Source: Spongiihabitans sp963422685 (GTDB lineage: Bacteria > Pseudomonadota > Gammaproteobacteria > Arenicellales > Poriferihabitantaceae). From it: 64,000 bases of DNA. Within the stretch, counting starts at the first letter, position 1. The number at the start of each line of letters is the position of its first letter. Shown here piece by piece: positions 34,248 through 44,263 of this stretch. The notes beneath the pieces are model-generated. The model worked only from the letters and a program-made list of their open reading frames with translations, made no database searches and was not told the origin of the DNA. The stretch is taken from NCBI GenBank assembly GCA_963422685.1, contig OY730442.1, positions 434,001 to 498,000 on the forward strand, given 5' to 3'. The translations under genes were made by a program, and so were the position numbers.

Positions 34248-35348
34248 TTATACTTCACAAAAATCTTCCAATGCGGGGGTCGGTTGATGGTTAATCAATC
34301 CCGGATATTTTATTTCGGCTTGACCGACTATTCCCCGGGCCTGCGCATGAGGATGATTCAAAAGCTGATTTTTCAAGGGGTTGATTTCCAGGCAGCAATC
34401 CACATTTTTCAATCGATCAAGCCAGCACGACAGGTCGGGATTTTATTAAAGTCAATACTTCAGCAATCAGACTGGTTTGGGCAGCGAGTCATCATGGCGT
34501 ACCGTCCAGTCCGGCCGTTGCAGTGCTGCCCAGAATTCTGCCCAGAATTTTTTCTCGATGGCCCCCAGAGTCAATATGCGATTATCCCCGGAACGATACA
34601 TGTTATAAAAAGCGGCGCCTCCGCCCAGCATATTCCGTACTGCGGGCAGGCGATTGACATACTGCCAGGAGAATATGGTTTCGTATAAGCTGATATCCAG
34701 CCAACATCCTTTGCCGGTTTTTTGACGATGCAGTAATGCAGCGAGAATGGCGTTGACCGCCTGCATCGCGCCAACATGATCAGCAATGGGCGGGAAGGGT
34801 ATTTTTGGCCGGGAATGGGACTTGTATTGGTCAAAAAGACCGGCCATGGCACAGTAGCCAATATCATGCCCTGGGCGCGACGCATTTGGCCCGGTTTGGC
34901 CAAAACCGGAAAGTCCGCAATAAACCAGACCGGGATTGGCCGCCTCGATTCTGGCCCGGTCGAAACCCAGCCCGGATAATACGCCAGGCCGCCAGCCATC
35001 CAGCATCACATCCGCCTGCCCGATCAGATTGTCCAGATTCTGCCGGCCAGAGGATGTTTTCAGATCGGCAAACACCACTTTTTTTCCCGCATTGAGGTGT
35101 CGATAGAGTGGGGAAACGCCCTGCTGTTCAGCACACAACATATATCGCAACGGATCCCCAAAGGGCGGCTCAACCTTGATCACCCCGGCGCCCAGGCTGA
35201 CCATGAGGTGGGTGGCATAGGGCCCGGGAATATACTGGGAAAGATCCAGTACCCGCACACCTGACAATAAACCCGTATTTGCGTGATTCTGGTCGGCGGA
35301 CACGTAAACAGCTACAACAATCGGGCTACTGGTCATATTTGCGAACAT
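34248..35348 (-). pseudogene. Class III CoA-transferase (CaiB/BaiF) with two compensating frameshifts
   Basis: Residues 1-293 are a normal CaiB/BaiF protein (LDLSQYIPGPYATHLMVSLG, VKVEPPFGDPLRY, GLSGFGQTGP), ending early with SLPKPV and a stop. The next ~20 residues (QTSLIAEVLTLIKSRPVVLA) continue in another frame. After that the original frame resumes with WLDRLKNVDCCLEINPLKNQ to NHPHAQARGIVGQAE and stops in frame at 34248, giving a near-normal 366-codon length. So two indels about 70 bases apart break the gene, unless they are sequencing errors. Intact, it would transfer CoA between acids. The start overlaps the PaaK-like gene by 23 bases; Met5 (35336) is an alternative start. Confidence 0.8.
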
Positions 35349-36564
35349 CCTGTATTACCAGTCCATCATTTGCCATAGCGTTGGGCGCAACGAAATTGAC
35401 TTCGCCGCGAACCTTGCAAAGTTCGCGGATACTTTTGCTGATCGCTTTCCCAAGCGACCCGGATGGCCGGGTGGTTTCGCAGTGCAAAGTCATCTGGTCG
35501 CTTTGTTCAACCCAGTCAATTACCAGTTTCGCCTTAATAATTTCCACATGTCGCTTTACCACGTTATCGACCTGCTGGGGATGGATAAACATACCGCGCA
35601 CCTTGGCAGTCTGATCCGCCCGGCCCATCCAGCCTTTTATGCGTTTATTGGTGCGGCCGCATGCACTTTCGCCTGCCAGTATGGCCGACAGGTCTCCGGT
35701 GGCAAAACGTATCAGTGGATAATCCGGGTTAAGGGTGGTCACCACTACCTCGCCGACTTCACCATCGGCGACCTGGTCGCCGGAACCGGGCCGGACAATC
35801 TCCAGATGCACCCCCTCATCCACGATCAAACCCGATTGCGGCGAAGATTCATAGGCAATCATGCCGAGGTCTGCGGTGGCAAAACATTGCAGCACGCATA
35901 GGCCGCGTGCTGCAAAATCCTTGCGCAACGCTGGTGGCAGCGCTTCTCCAGACACTAGCGCCCGGGTCATACTGCGCACATCGATTTTTAACTCGTCCGC
36001 TTTTTCCAGAATTATTTTCAGGAATGACGGCGTTCCAATGTAACCGTCGGGTTTTAAATCAGCGATGGTTTGAACCTGTGAATCAGTTTGTCCCACGCCG
36101 GCCGGGATTACCCCGCAGCCCAGGGCATGACACCCGCCGTCTGCCATGAATCCCGCCGGTGTAAGGTGATATGAAAAACAATTGTGCGCCAGGTTACCGG
36201 CGCGAAATCCGGCCGCGTACAGCGCCCTGGCAAAACGAAAATAATCGCTGCGCTGTGTACTGGCCTCATAAACCGGGCCGGGGGAAGAAAAGATATACTT
36301 CAGTTGATGGTGCTTGAACGCGGTAAACCCGCCAAACGGCGGGTATTGCTGCTGCAATTGCAGCAATTCTGATTTGCGGGTAAGCGGATAGTTTTTCAGG
36401 TCGCCGAGGGACGAAAAAGCATCGCATCGAAAATCCTTCAGGCGTTGACGATAGGCGATGGTGTTGGTTTTTGCGTTGACCAACTGCGAACCCAGACTTT
36501 GCACCAGTTCCTGCTCTCGTTCCTGCTGGCTGCGTATTTCCAGGTTGTCGTAATGTTCAGTCAT
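35326..36564 (-). CDS. PaaK-like AMP-dependent CoA ligase (phenylacetate-CoA ligase family)
   Basis: A 412-residue adenylate-forming enzyme of the PaaK branch. It shows IAYRQRLKDF near the N-terminus, the substrate/AMP region PDGYIGTPSFLKIIL near 180, GEVVVTTLNPDYPLIRFATGD near 275 and the C-terminal VRGMFIHPQQVDNVV. The P-loop-like motif usually SSGTTG appears as IFSSPGPVYEAS, a deviation seen in some family members. It would activate an aromatic or other carboxylic acid with CoA. It lies in the Liv operon beside a CoA-transferase, giving two alternative activation routes. Confidence 0.75.
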   Translation of the reverse strand: MTEHYDNLEIRSQQEREQELVQSLGSQLVNAKTNTIAYRQRLKDFRCDAFSSLGDLKNYPLTRKSELLQLQQQYPPFGGFTAFKHHQLKYIFSSPGPVYEASTQRSDYFRFARALYAAGFRAGNLAHNCFSYHLTPAGFMADGGCHALGCGVIPAGVGQTDSQVQTIADLKPDGYIGTPSFLKIILEKADELKIDVRSMTRALVSGEALPPALRKDFAARGLCVLQCFATADLGMIAYESSPQSGLIVDEGVHLEIVRPGSGDQVADGEVGEVVVTTLNPDYPLIRFATGDLSAILAGESACGRTNKRIKGWMGRADQTAKVRGMFIHPQQVDNVVKRHVEIIKAKLVIDWVEQSDQMTLHCETTRPSGSLGKAISKSIRELCKVRGEVNFVAPNAMANDGLVIQDVRKYDQ

Positions 36565-36624
36565 TGATTAGCGGCATCCCCCAGGGCGGCCCGACTTGGA
36601 ATGCGCATCCGGCATATGCAGCAT

Positions 36625-37440
36625 CTAGGCAAGCCAGCGCTTGCGGCGGCGGTAATGTTTGACATCCCGAAAACTTTTCTTGTCGGCGCCGCTTAGGCCC
36701 AGATAAAACTCTTTTACATCTTCATTTTCAGCCAGCGACCTGGCTTCACCGTCCATTACCACGCGGCCATTTTCCAGAATGTAGCCATAGGTGGCATAAC
36801 GCAGGGCCACGGATGTGTTCTGCTCTGCCAGCAGGAAAGTCACGCCCTGTTGTGCATTCAGTTTTTTTACGATTTCAAAAATCTCTTCCACCAGTTGCGG
36901 CGCCAGCCCCATTGATGGTTCGTCCAGTAGAATCAGCCTGGGTCTGGCCATTAATGCGCGGCCCACTGCAACCATTTGCTGCTCGCCGCCTGAGGTATAT
37001 CCCGCCTGACTTTTTCGCCTTGCTTTTAATGCGGGAAAGTAGCCGTAGACCATTTCAAGGTCGCTGGAGATGGCTTTACGTCCATCCTTGCGGGTGAATG
37101 CGCCAGTCAACAGATTTTCTTCAACGGTCAAGTGTTCAAAGCAATGGCGCCCTTCCATGACCTGAACCACACCGCGCTGCACCAGTTCGGTGGGCGACAG
37201 CTTCTCCACTTTCTCGCCCATGAATTCTATGGACCCCTTGGTAACATCACCGCGTTCGCTGCCAAGGATATTGGAGACAGACTTTATGGTTGTGGTCTTC
37301 CCTGCCCCGTTGGCGCCCAGCAAGGCTACTATCCCGCCCTGGGGAACATCCAGGGAAACGCCTTTGAGCACTAAGATGACATGATCATAGATCACTTCAA
37401 TATTCTTGATGCTCAGGGCAATGTTTTCGGCTGTGAACAT
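36625..37440 (-). CDS. livF: Branched-chain-type ABC transporter ATP-binding protein LivF
   Basis: A 271-residue cytoplasmic ATPase. Walker A is LLGANGAGKTTT near residue 40, signature YTSGGEQQMVAVGRAL near 150 and Walker B RLILLDEPSMGLAP next. Together with LivG, LivH, LivM and LivK it forms a HAAT-family importer. It is the last transporter gene, separated from the binding-protein gene by about 125 bases. The embedded acyl-CoA ligases suggest the substrate is a carboxylic acid rather than leucine (inference). Confidence 0.9.
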   Translation of the reverse strand: MFTAENIALSIKNIEVIYDHVILVLKGVSLDVPQGGIVALLGANGAGKTTTIKSVSNILGSERGDVTKGSIEFMGEKVEKLSPTELVQRGVVQVMEGRHCFEHLTVEENLLTGAFTRKDGRKAISSDLEMVYGYFPALKARRKSQAGYTSGGEQQMVAVGRALMARPRLILLDEPSMGLAPQLVEEIFEIVKKLNAQQGVTFLLAEQNTSVALRYATYGYILENGRVVMDGEARSLAENEDVKEFYLGLSGADKKSFRDVKHYRRRKRWLA

Positions 37441-37567
37441 GCTGATGCGGGTGTAGCGTCAGGGCGTTACAGTTATCGCCCAGACAGAGGAAAAAGTCCG
37501 GGGCGATGGGCATCGCCCCGGCAAACAATCCTGTTGCAGCATTACTAACTGATGATTGGCCGGGTGA

Positions 37568-38863
37568 TCAACCACAGTCCCGTTCTGTAATATTATTTTC
37601 GGCGGCGAAAGCGGCAGCATCTTCCATAATCAAGGCATCAACGACTTCACGGTCAGCGCCGGTAAAACCGGTAATCAGCGACCATGTTCTGGCAGCCGCA
37701 TCCCATTGTTGAATTGCGCCCAGACCCGGGCCGCCGTGGTTTTCACAACTGACGTTGATTTCAGGGCCAAAATCAGCCAAACCCAGTTCAGCCATGCGCG
37801 CCTGGTCCACTTTCAGCGCCTCCATACCATCGCGCATCTGTGATGAGTTGATATGCACCACGCCATGAATTTTCTGTGCGGTCGCGGCCGCTTCAGCAGC
37901 CAGCATTGCGGCGTACATACCCCGGTTATATAAAACCGTTCCAAGGTTAGAACCATCGCCGGCGGCTTTACCGGCCTCGACAACATACTTTCTCAAGTCG
38001 TCATAAACCGGAAAATCATCGCCCACACCATGGAATGCGATTGCCTTATAGCCTTGTGCTGCGTTACCCGCGGGCAATACATCATTCTCGGACGCTGACC
38101 ACCACACACCGATGAAGTGGTCCATCGGGTAGCGAATGTTTGCCGCTTCCTGGATGGCTACCTGATTCATTACCCCCCAGCCCCACATGAGAACATAGTC
38201 AGGGCGGTCGCGACGAATCTGCAGCCACTGGGATTTTTGTTCCTGGCCAGGATGGTCCACCGGCAGCAGGGTCAATTCATAACCATGCTTTTTGGCCAAC
38301 TCTTCCAGGGTGCGGATTGGTTCTTTACCATACGCAGAGTTGTGATAAACCAGTGCAATGGATTTGCCGTCAAGGTCGCCGCCTTCCTGATCATTGATAT
38401 GTTTGACAATGATGGAGGCCGCGTCCCAATAGGTGCCCGGGTAATTGAAGATGTGGCTGAATACTTTGCCGTTGGCCGCCGAGGTGCGGCCATAGCCCAT
38501 TGAGTGAATTGGAATGCCGTCCGCCGTGGCTTTGGGGATCAACTGATAAGTAATCCCGGTTGAAAGTGGTTGATACACCAACGCACCTTCGCCTTTGGTC
38601 GATTCATAGCACTCCACACCTTTTTCGGTGTTGTATCCGGTTTCGCACTCAATAACCTTGATCGCCACACCGCCAATCCCGCCATCGCGTTCGTTGAGTA
38701 ATGTAAAGTAGTCCTCATAACCATCGGCAAATGGAATGCCGTTTGGCGCATAGGGACCGGTGCGGTAGCTCAGCGAGGGAAACACCAGGTCTGCTGATAC
38801 CATCCCGCTGCCAAGCGTCATTACCAGGGCAATGGCTGCGGCGTTTAGTTTCGTGATTTTCAT
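37568..38863 (-). CDS. livK: ABC transporter substrate-binding protein (LivK type)
   Basis: Periplasmic type I solute-binding protein of 431 residues. I chose the ATG at 38863, with GGAGAAA just upstream, because it starts directly at a signal peptide (MKITKLNAAAIALVMTLGSG, cleavage after VSA). The open frame further upstream is not expected to be translated. The mature part has the LivK-like fold (DGKSIALVYHNSAYGKEP near 175). The high number of aromatic and charged ligand-region residues gives no clear substrate. It lies between the permeases and LivF. Confidence 0.9.
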   Translation of the reverse strand: MKITKLNAAAIALVMTLGSGMVSADLVFPSLSYRTGPYAPNGIPFADGYEDYFTLLNERDGGIGGVAIKVIECETGYNTEKGVECYESTKGEGALVYQPLSTGITYQLIPKATADGIPIHSMGYGRTSAANGKVFSHIFNYPGTYWDAASIIVKHINDQEGGDLDGKSIALVYHNSAYGKEPIRTLEELAKKHGYELTLLPVDHPGQEQKSQWLQIRRDRPDYVLMWGWGVMNQVAIQEAANIRYPMDHFIGVWWSASENDVLPAGNAAQGYKAIAFHGVGDDFPVYDDLRKYVVEAGKAAGDGSNLGTVLYNRGMYAAMLAAEAAATAQKIHGVVHINSSQMRDGMEALKVDQARMAELGLADFGPEINVSCENHGGPGLGAIQQWDAAARTWSLITGFTGADREVVDALIMEDAAAFAAENNITERDCG

Positions 38864-38916
38864 ATTTTCTCCAGGGAAATGGTTTGTGTCCATTACGGAC
38901 AGTTGAATGACCTTAC

Positions 38917-39993
38917 TTAATGTGGAAATGGCCAAAGTCTGAGCTTCTCTTTCGTCACTCTCCACAGCTGTGCCAACCCGTGGGGCTCAACAATCAAGAA
39001 AAACATAATTAACCCACCGATCAAAATAAAAATCAGGTGAGCTACCAGGTCAGTAGGCCAGCCAAGGCCGCCAACCATGATATTTTTCAATAAAACCGGC
39101 ATCAGGGTCATAAACGCGGCACCGATAAACGAGCCGAAAATTGACCCGAGTCCACCGATAATAATCATAAACAAAACCAGGAATGACTTGTCAATGCCAA
39201 ATGCTTCGGTCGGCTCTGCGGCACCCAGATAGACAGTAAAAAACATCGCACCGGCAACACCGATGTAAAAAGAACTGACCGCGAATGCAGATAGTTTGGC
39301 TTTTAACGGCGGCACGCCAATAATCTCTGCCGCGATGTCCATATCGCGAATGGCCATCCATGATCGACCCAGACGGCCACGGGTGAGATTTTTCGCGACC
39401 AGTGCAAAAACCGCCACGATCACCAGGCAAAACAGATAGGTCGCCCAGGGCGGCGCATTCGGTCCGGTAATGGCTACTCCAAAAATAAATCTTTCCGGCG
39501 CGGTGATCATGCCGGACGCCGAATAGTTATAAAACCAGGGAACCTTGTTGAACAGCCAAACCAGAAAAAACTGCGAGGCCAATGTGGCCACTGCCAGATA
39601 AAAACCTTTAATGCGCAGACTGGGCAAGCCGAATACGATGCCGACCAGCGCGGTCACGCCGCCGGAAAACAGGATCACCAGAAACATGTTGAGCTGTGGA
39701 AATGCGGTTGTCAACTTATAGGAAGCATACGCACCCACCGCCATAAACCCGCCGGTACCCAGGCTCAACTGCCCGCAATAACCGACCAGTATATTGAGCC
39801 CAAGCGCTGCCATTGACCACACCAGCATGGGCAGTAATACGGATTTCTCCCAATAGTCGTTTACCAGAAATGGCACTACAAAGAAGGCAAAGACGCATAC
39901 TGCGACGACAAACCAGCGGTCCAGCCCGATGGTAAAGATTTGCTGGTCCTGGCCGTAGGTGGTTTTGAAATCCCCGGATTCTCTGTAAAACAT
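38917..39993 (-). CDS. livM: Branched-chain-type ABC transporter permease LivM
   Basis: A 358-residue inner-membrane permease with about ten hydrophobic helices. It has the family motif LNILVGYCGQLSLGTGGFMAVGAY near residue 65 and the cytoplasmic coupling loop RLGRSWMAIRDMDIAAEIIG near 210. The gene starts ten bases after the LivH stop codon. Confidence 0.9.
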   Translation of the reverse strand: MFYRESGDFKTTYGQDQQIFTIGLDRWFVVAVCVFAFFVVPFLVNDYWEKSVLLPMLVWSMAALGLNILVGYCGQLSLGTGGFMAVGAYASYKLTTAFPQLNMFLVILFSGGVTALVGIVFGLPSLRIKGFYLAVATLASQFFLVWLFNKVPWFYNYSASGMITAPERFIFGVAITGPNAPPWATYLFCLVIVAVFALVAKNLTRGRLGRSWMAIRDMDIAAEIIGVPPLKAKLSAFAVSSFYIGVAGAMFFTVYLGAAEPTEAFGIDKSFLVLFMIIIGGLGSIFGSFIGAAFMTLMPVLLKNIMVGGLGWPTDLVAHLIFILIGGLIMFFLIVEPHGLAQLWRVTKEKLRLWPFPH

Positions 39994-40003
39994 GGCCTGA
40001 TTG

Positions 40004-41005
40004 TTATACCCTTTCGATTATTTTTTCGCCAAACAGGCCCTGTGGTCTGAACATCAGAAATATCAGCGCTAATACATAGGCGAACCAGTTTTCGGTGGCG
40101 CCGCCAATCAGCGGCCCGACCCCGAATTCAAATAATTTTTCACCTACGCCAATGATCAGGCCCCCCACTATAGCTCCAGGTATGGACGTGAAGCCACCCA
40201 GAATCAACACCGGCAACGCCTTTAATGCAATCAGCGACAATGAAAACTGCACCCCGGACTTGGAACCCCACATAATGCCGGCCACCAGCGCAACGAAACC
40301 TGCGATGGACCATACGATGACCCAGATCATGCGCAGAGAAATACCCACGGTCAACGCAGCCTGGTGATCATCGGCCACCGCACGCAGCGCCCGGCCGATT
40401 TTGGTGTATTGTGAAAACAGCGTCAATGCCACCACCAGAATGATGGCGATGACCGCCGCCCATACGTCGAGCACGTCAATATACATGCCATAATAATTCG
40501 CCTCCGCCGGTGCCCAGGTTCTGGTTACATCTTCCCACCAGAACGACCCGCCCGAAGGGATGCCCACATCCAGCATTTTGATATTCGCGCCCCACATCAA
40601 ATCGCCGAAGCCTTCCATGAAAAAGGCCAGGCCGATGGTCGCCATGAACAGAATTATTGGCGCCTGATTGACCAGATGTCGCAGCACCAGTCGCTCCACA
40701 ATATAGGCAAACAGAATCATCACCACAATGGTCAGAACGATGGCGAGGAAACTGTTCATGCCGCCGGACCAATGGTGATATTCCGTGCCAAACAGGGTAT
40801 TTATCAAATGCGCGAATGGCACCTGACCGGTCTGGAATCCAACCAGAGTAAGCGCCGCAAACAACGCCATCACACCCTGGGCATAATTAAAAATACCCGA
40901 TGCTTTAAAAATCAGGACAAACCCCAGGGCAACCAGCGAATACATGACACCACTCATCAGCCCGTTAAGAATGACTTCCACGCTGTTTAAAATATCTGGA
41001 CTCAC
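40004..41005 (-). CDS. livH: Branched-chain-type ABC transporter permease LivH
   Basis: A 333-residue membrane permease. The family start NGLMSGVMYSLVALGFVLIF near residue 14, the coupling loop TKIGRALRAVADDHQAALTVG near 205 and the C-terminal MFRPQGLFGEK are clear. A GTG is the start codon. It pairs with LivM to form the transmembrane pore of the importer. Confidence 0.9.
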   Translation of the reverse strand: MSPDILNSVEVILNGLMSGVMYSLVALGFVLIFKASGIFNYAQGVMALFAALTLVGFQTGQVPFAHLINTLFGTEYHHWSGGMNSFLAIVLTIVVMILFAYIVERLVLRHLVNQAPIILFMATIGLAFFMEGFGDLMWGANIKMLDVGIPSGGSFWWEDVTRTWAPAEANYYGMYIDVLDVWAAVIAIILVVALTLFSQYTKIGRALRAVADDHQAALTVGISLRMIWVIVWSIAGFVALVAGIMWGSKSGVQFSLSLIALKALPVLILGGFTSIPGAIVGGLIIGVGEKLFEFGVGPLIGGATENWFAYVLALIFLMFRPQGLFGEKIIERV

Positions 41006-41065
41006 TGCATTGCTCCATGGCTGGCTGCAGCGCCGGATAGGATCAAACCGATTCGCCTGAGCGGG

Positions 41066-41860
41066 TCATTCAACATGACTCACACCCAGATAAGCATCAA
41101 TTACATTTTGATCGCCACGCACTGCCTGCGGCGAACCGTCCGCCAGCTTGCGGCCATAATCCAGCACCACCACGCGGTCAGAAATATCCATCACCACTCC
41201 CATATCGTGTTCAATCAGCGCAATGGTGGTGCCAAACTCGTCGTTGACATCGAGAATAAACCGGCACATATCTTCTTTTTCTTCCAGATTCATTCCGGCC
41301 ATCGGCTCGTCCAGCAGCAATAACCTGGATTCAGCGGCCAGCGCCCGGCCCAGTTCAACCCGTTTTTGCAATCCGTATGGGAGTTGGCCGACCGGGGTTT
41401 TGCGGATTGACTGGATTTTTAAAAAATCAATAATCTGCTCGACTTTTTCTCGGTGTTCGATTTCTTCTCGCTCGGCTGGGCCGCGCCACAGGGCCTGCCA
41501 GAACATATTGGTTTTCATTCGCGTCAGTCGGCCGGTCATCAGATTATCCAGGGTGGACATGCCTTTAAACAAAGCGATGTTCTGAAACGTGCGGGCGATT
41601 CCCTGGGTGGCAATCTGGTGCGGCTTCATGGCATTGCGTTTTTTGCCGTTGAACCAGATTTCCCCTTGCTGGGGATGGTAAAAACCGTTTATTACGTTCA
41701 ACATGGAGCTTTTGCCCGCCCCGTTTGGGCCGATGATAGCGCGAATCTCTTTTTCCCTGATGTCAAAGCTGATATCGCTTAATGCCCTGACCCCGCCAAA
41801 GGACAGCGATATATTTTTCGCTTCCAGTAAAACATCACCGAACTGTCGTTGTACGGTCAT
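41066..41860 (-). CDS. livG: Branched-chain-type ABC transporter ATP-binding protein LivG
   Basis: A 264-residue ATPase with Walker A IIGPNGAGKSS near residue 40, signature LPYGLQKRVELGRALA near 160 and Walker B LLLLDEPMAGM. The ATG at 41860 shares one base with the TGA of the upstream ligase (TGATG), so translation is coupled; a TTG three bases earlier is less likely. LivG/LivF form the energising pair of the transporter. Confidence 0.9.
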   Translation of the reverse strand: MTVQRQFGDVLLEAKNISLSFGGVRALSDISFDIREKEIRAIIGPNGAGKSSMLNVINGFYHPQQGEIWFNGKKRNAMKPHQIATQGIARTFQNIALFKGMSTLDNLMTGRLTRMKTNMFWQALWRGPAEREEIEHREKVEQIIDFLKIQSIRKTPVGQLPYGLQKRVELGRALAAESRLLLLDEPMAGMNLEEKEDMCRFILDVNDEFGTTIALIEHDMGVVMDISDRVVVLDYGRKLADGSPQAVRGDQNVIDAYLGVSHVE

Positions 41861-43794
41861 CAACCGGCCTTGGGCACGGGTACAAATATTTCAACATCCC
41901 TGATTTCGATATCCGCCGCAATGGAGCCCTTTCGACCATCTTCAAAAGTCACTTCGGTATCAATGTAGCAACTCGCTTTGTCCGCATACAGCGCATTGAT
42001 CAACCGCGCATATTTTTCGGCAATAATTCGGCGTCTCACTTTTTGCGTGCGGGTCAGTTCACCATCATCGGCGTCGAGTTCCTTGTGCAGGATCAGAAAC
42101 CGGCGTACCTGTGAATCGCATAACCGCCGGTCTGCAGATAAGTCCTGATTAACTTGGATGATGTTTTTCATCACCATGTCGTACACCTGCCCGTGCGCAG
42201 CCAGTTCCTGGTAACTTGCATAGGGGATATTATTTCGTTCGGCCCAGTTGCCCACTGCTTCCAGATCGATATTGATCAGCGCCGTGACAAATTCCCGCCC
42301 CGCACCAAAGGCTACGGCCTCTTTGACCTGGGGAAAAAATTTTAATTTGTTCTCGATATATTTTGGCGCAAACAAACTGCCATTACTGAGCTTGCCCACG
42401 TCTTTAGCGCGGTCAATTATTTTTAAATGCCCCTTGTCGTTAAAAAAACCGGCGTCTCCGGTCCTCACCCAGCCGTGCTCGTCCTTGACTTCCCGGGTGG
42501 CCTGTGGATTGCGATAGTAGCTGTGAAACACCCCGGGGCTGCGATAAATCACTTCGCCATGGTCGGTGATTTTTACCTCCACTTCCGGCGAGGGTTTCCC
42601 CGCCGTATCCGCATAAACCTCGCCGTCAGGCTGGGTAGTAATAAATACTGCCGCCTCAGTCTGGCCGTACAGTTGTTTTATATTGATGCCCAATGCGCGA
42701 AAAAAATCAAAGATTTCCGGGCCAATTGCCTCCCCTGCGGTATAGGCGAGGCGCACGCGGCTAAACCCCATTATGTTTTTAAGCGGGCCGTAAACAAACA
42801 GATCGCCCAACCAGTACCTGAGCCGGTCCAGCATCGAAACCGACTCGCCATTGAGCAGGGCAACTCCGGTTTTCCTGGCCACTGTCATCGCACTGTGAAA
42901 CATCTTTTGCTTTAATGACCCGGCATCCTCCATCCTGAGCATGACAGAAGTCAAAATATTCTCGAAAACTCTTGGCGGCGCGAAGTAGTAAGTCGGGCCG
43001 ACTTCGCGCAGATCATTGGCAACCGTCGCCTCGCTCTCCGGGCAATTAATGCAGAAACCAGCAACATACGCCTGGCCGTATGAAAATATATGATCGCCCA
43101 CCCAGGCCATGGGCAAGTACGACAACATCTCCTCATCAGCGGTTAAATTATCCAGCCTGACACTGTTAATCGCGGTGACCAACACATTGTTGTGCGTCAA
43201 TACCACGCCTTTGGGCTGGCCCGTGGTGCCGGAGGTGTAAAGAATAATACCCGGGTCATCGCCGGTTCCAGCGGCAATCCGGCGGTTTAGAAAATCGGGA
43301 TTTTGCTCGGCGTATTGCCGGCCAGCGGACTGAACAGCATCAAAGTCATGCAGCTCCATTCGCGCATAATCCCGCAAGCCGCGTTTATCGTCAAAGATAA
43401 TATGCTCCAGGGCCGGGCAGTTTGATCTGCTCTCCATGGCTTTATCAACCTGCTCTTGGTCTTCCGCCAGAACGAACCCTGTTTCCGCATGGTTCAGTAC
43501 ATATTCCATTTCCGCCTGCCCCGAATCAGCGTAGATCGGCACCGGGATTCCGCCCAGACACTGCGCGGCGGCGATGCCCCAATATAACCGCGGGCGATTG
43601 GCCCCCACTATGGCAAGCTTGTCTCCGCGTCTGAAGCCCAATGCGACCAGACCGTTGGCCAATGCAAATATCTCGTCGCGCATCTGCTGCCAGGTCCAGC
43701 TCTGCCAGATACCCATGTCCTTTTCCCGAATAGCCGGCCGGTCAGTATATCGCCGGGCATTGGCAATCAGTAATTTTGGGAAGGTATCATTCAT
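41860..43794 (-). CDS. Long-chain acyl-CoA synthetase-like AMP-dependent ligase
   Basis: A 644-residue adenylate-forming enzyme. It has A3 YTSGTTGQPKGVVLTH near residue 188, A5 YGQTEAAVFITT near 395 and the A8-like RTGDAGFFNDKGHLKIIDRAKD near 445. The length and N-terminal WQQMRDEIFALANGLVALG resemble the FAA1/long-chain group. It is the first gene of the nine-gene operon and is coupled to livG, a common arrangement in which the ligase traps the imported acid as CoA ester. The acid could be fatty, aromatic or terpenoid. Confidence 0.85.
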   Translation of the reverse strand: MNDTFPKLLIANARRYTDRPAIREKDMGIWQSWTWQQMRDEIFALANGLVALGFRRGDKLAIVGANRPRLYWGIAAAQCLGGIPVPIYADSGQAEMEYVLNHAETGFVLAEDQEQVDKAMESRSNCPALEHIIFDDKRGLRDYARMELHDFDAVQSAGRQYAEQNPDFLNRRIAAGTGDDPGIILYTSGTTGQPKGVVLTHNNVLVTAINSVRLDNLTADEEMLSYLPMAWVGDHIFSYGQAYVAGFCINCPESEATVANDLREVGPTYYFAPPRVFENILTSVMLRMEDAGSLKQKMFHSAMTVARKTGVALLNGESVSMLDRLRYWLGDLFVYGPLKNIMGFSRVRLAYTAGEAIGPEIFDFFRALGINIKQLYGQTEAAVFITTQPDGEVYADTAGKPSPEVEVKITDHGEVIYRSPGVFHSYYRNPQATREVKDEHGWVRTGDAGFFNDKGHLKIIDRAKDVGKLSNGSLFAPKYIENKLKFFPQVKEAVAFGAGREFVTALINIDLEAVGNWAERNNIPYASYQELAAHGQVYDMVMKNIIQVNQDLSADRRLCDSQVRRFLILHKELDADDGELTRTQKVRRRIIAEKYARLINALYADKASCYIDTEVTFEDGRKGSIAADIEIRDVEIFVPVPKAG

Positions 43795-44263
43795 GGTCGA
43801 TATAAATTTCGTTAATACAAACTTCTACGAAACGGCAAATTGCCGAACCATGGCAGATCCCGGGATTTTTTTGTAACGCACCGTTGCCAACGCAGGTGTC
43901 AATTTAAATTTCACCCCATTCTAACCACTTGGTTCAAGTTCGGGCAATCGCCCACAATGTAATTATCAAGAATATATAAAAACACACCAAATTGATCCTG
44001 CTCCGGGATCGTCTCACGGATGCAGCACAGCTTCTCTTTCACAGACCGGTAACTAAAGGGCCGGCAACAATGAGCAAGACCTGACCAGACCGGACTCAAT
44101 GCCACGGCCATTATCAAAATCCACGATATGCACTTTACGAATAAGCCAATAAAACCGTCCCGGGTTAATGCCCGGCGACACAGTCGGCTGCCTGCCGTCT
44201 AGCCCTGAGCTGTCCTGCATACAATATATGTCTATTGACAACACTTCATGGGGCGGCACCTGT
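43795..44263. other. Gene-free region upstream of the ligase-Liv operon
   Basis: I see no convincing gene in these roughly 470 bases. It must contain the promoter of the minus-strand ligase-Liv operon and the 3' end of the epoxide hydrolase transcript. No clear terminator hairpin or operator stood out. It is less GC-rich than the hydrolase gene to its right. Confidence 0.5.
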
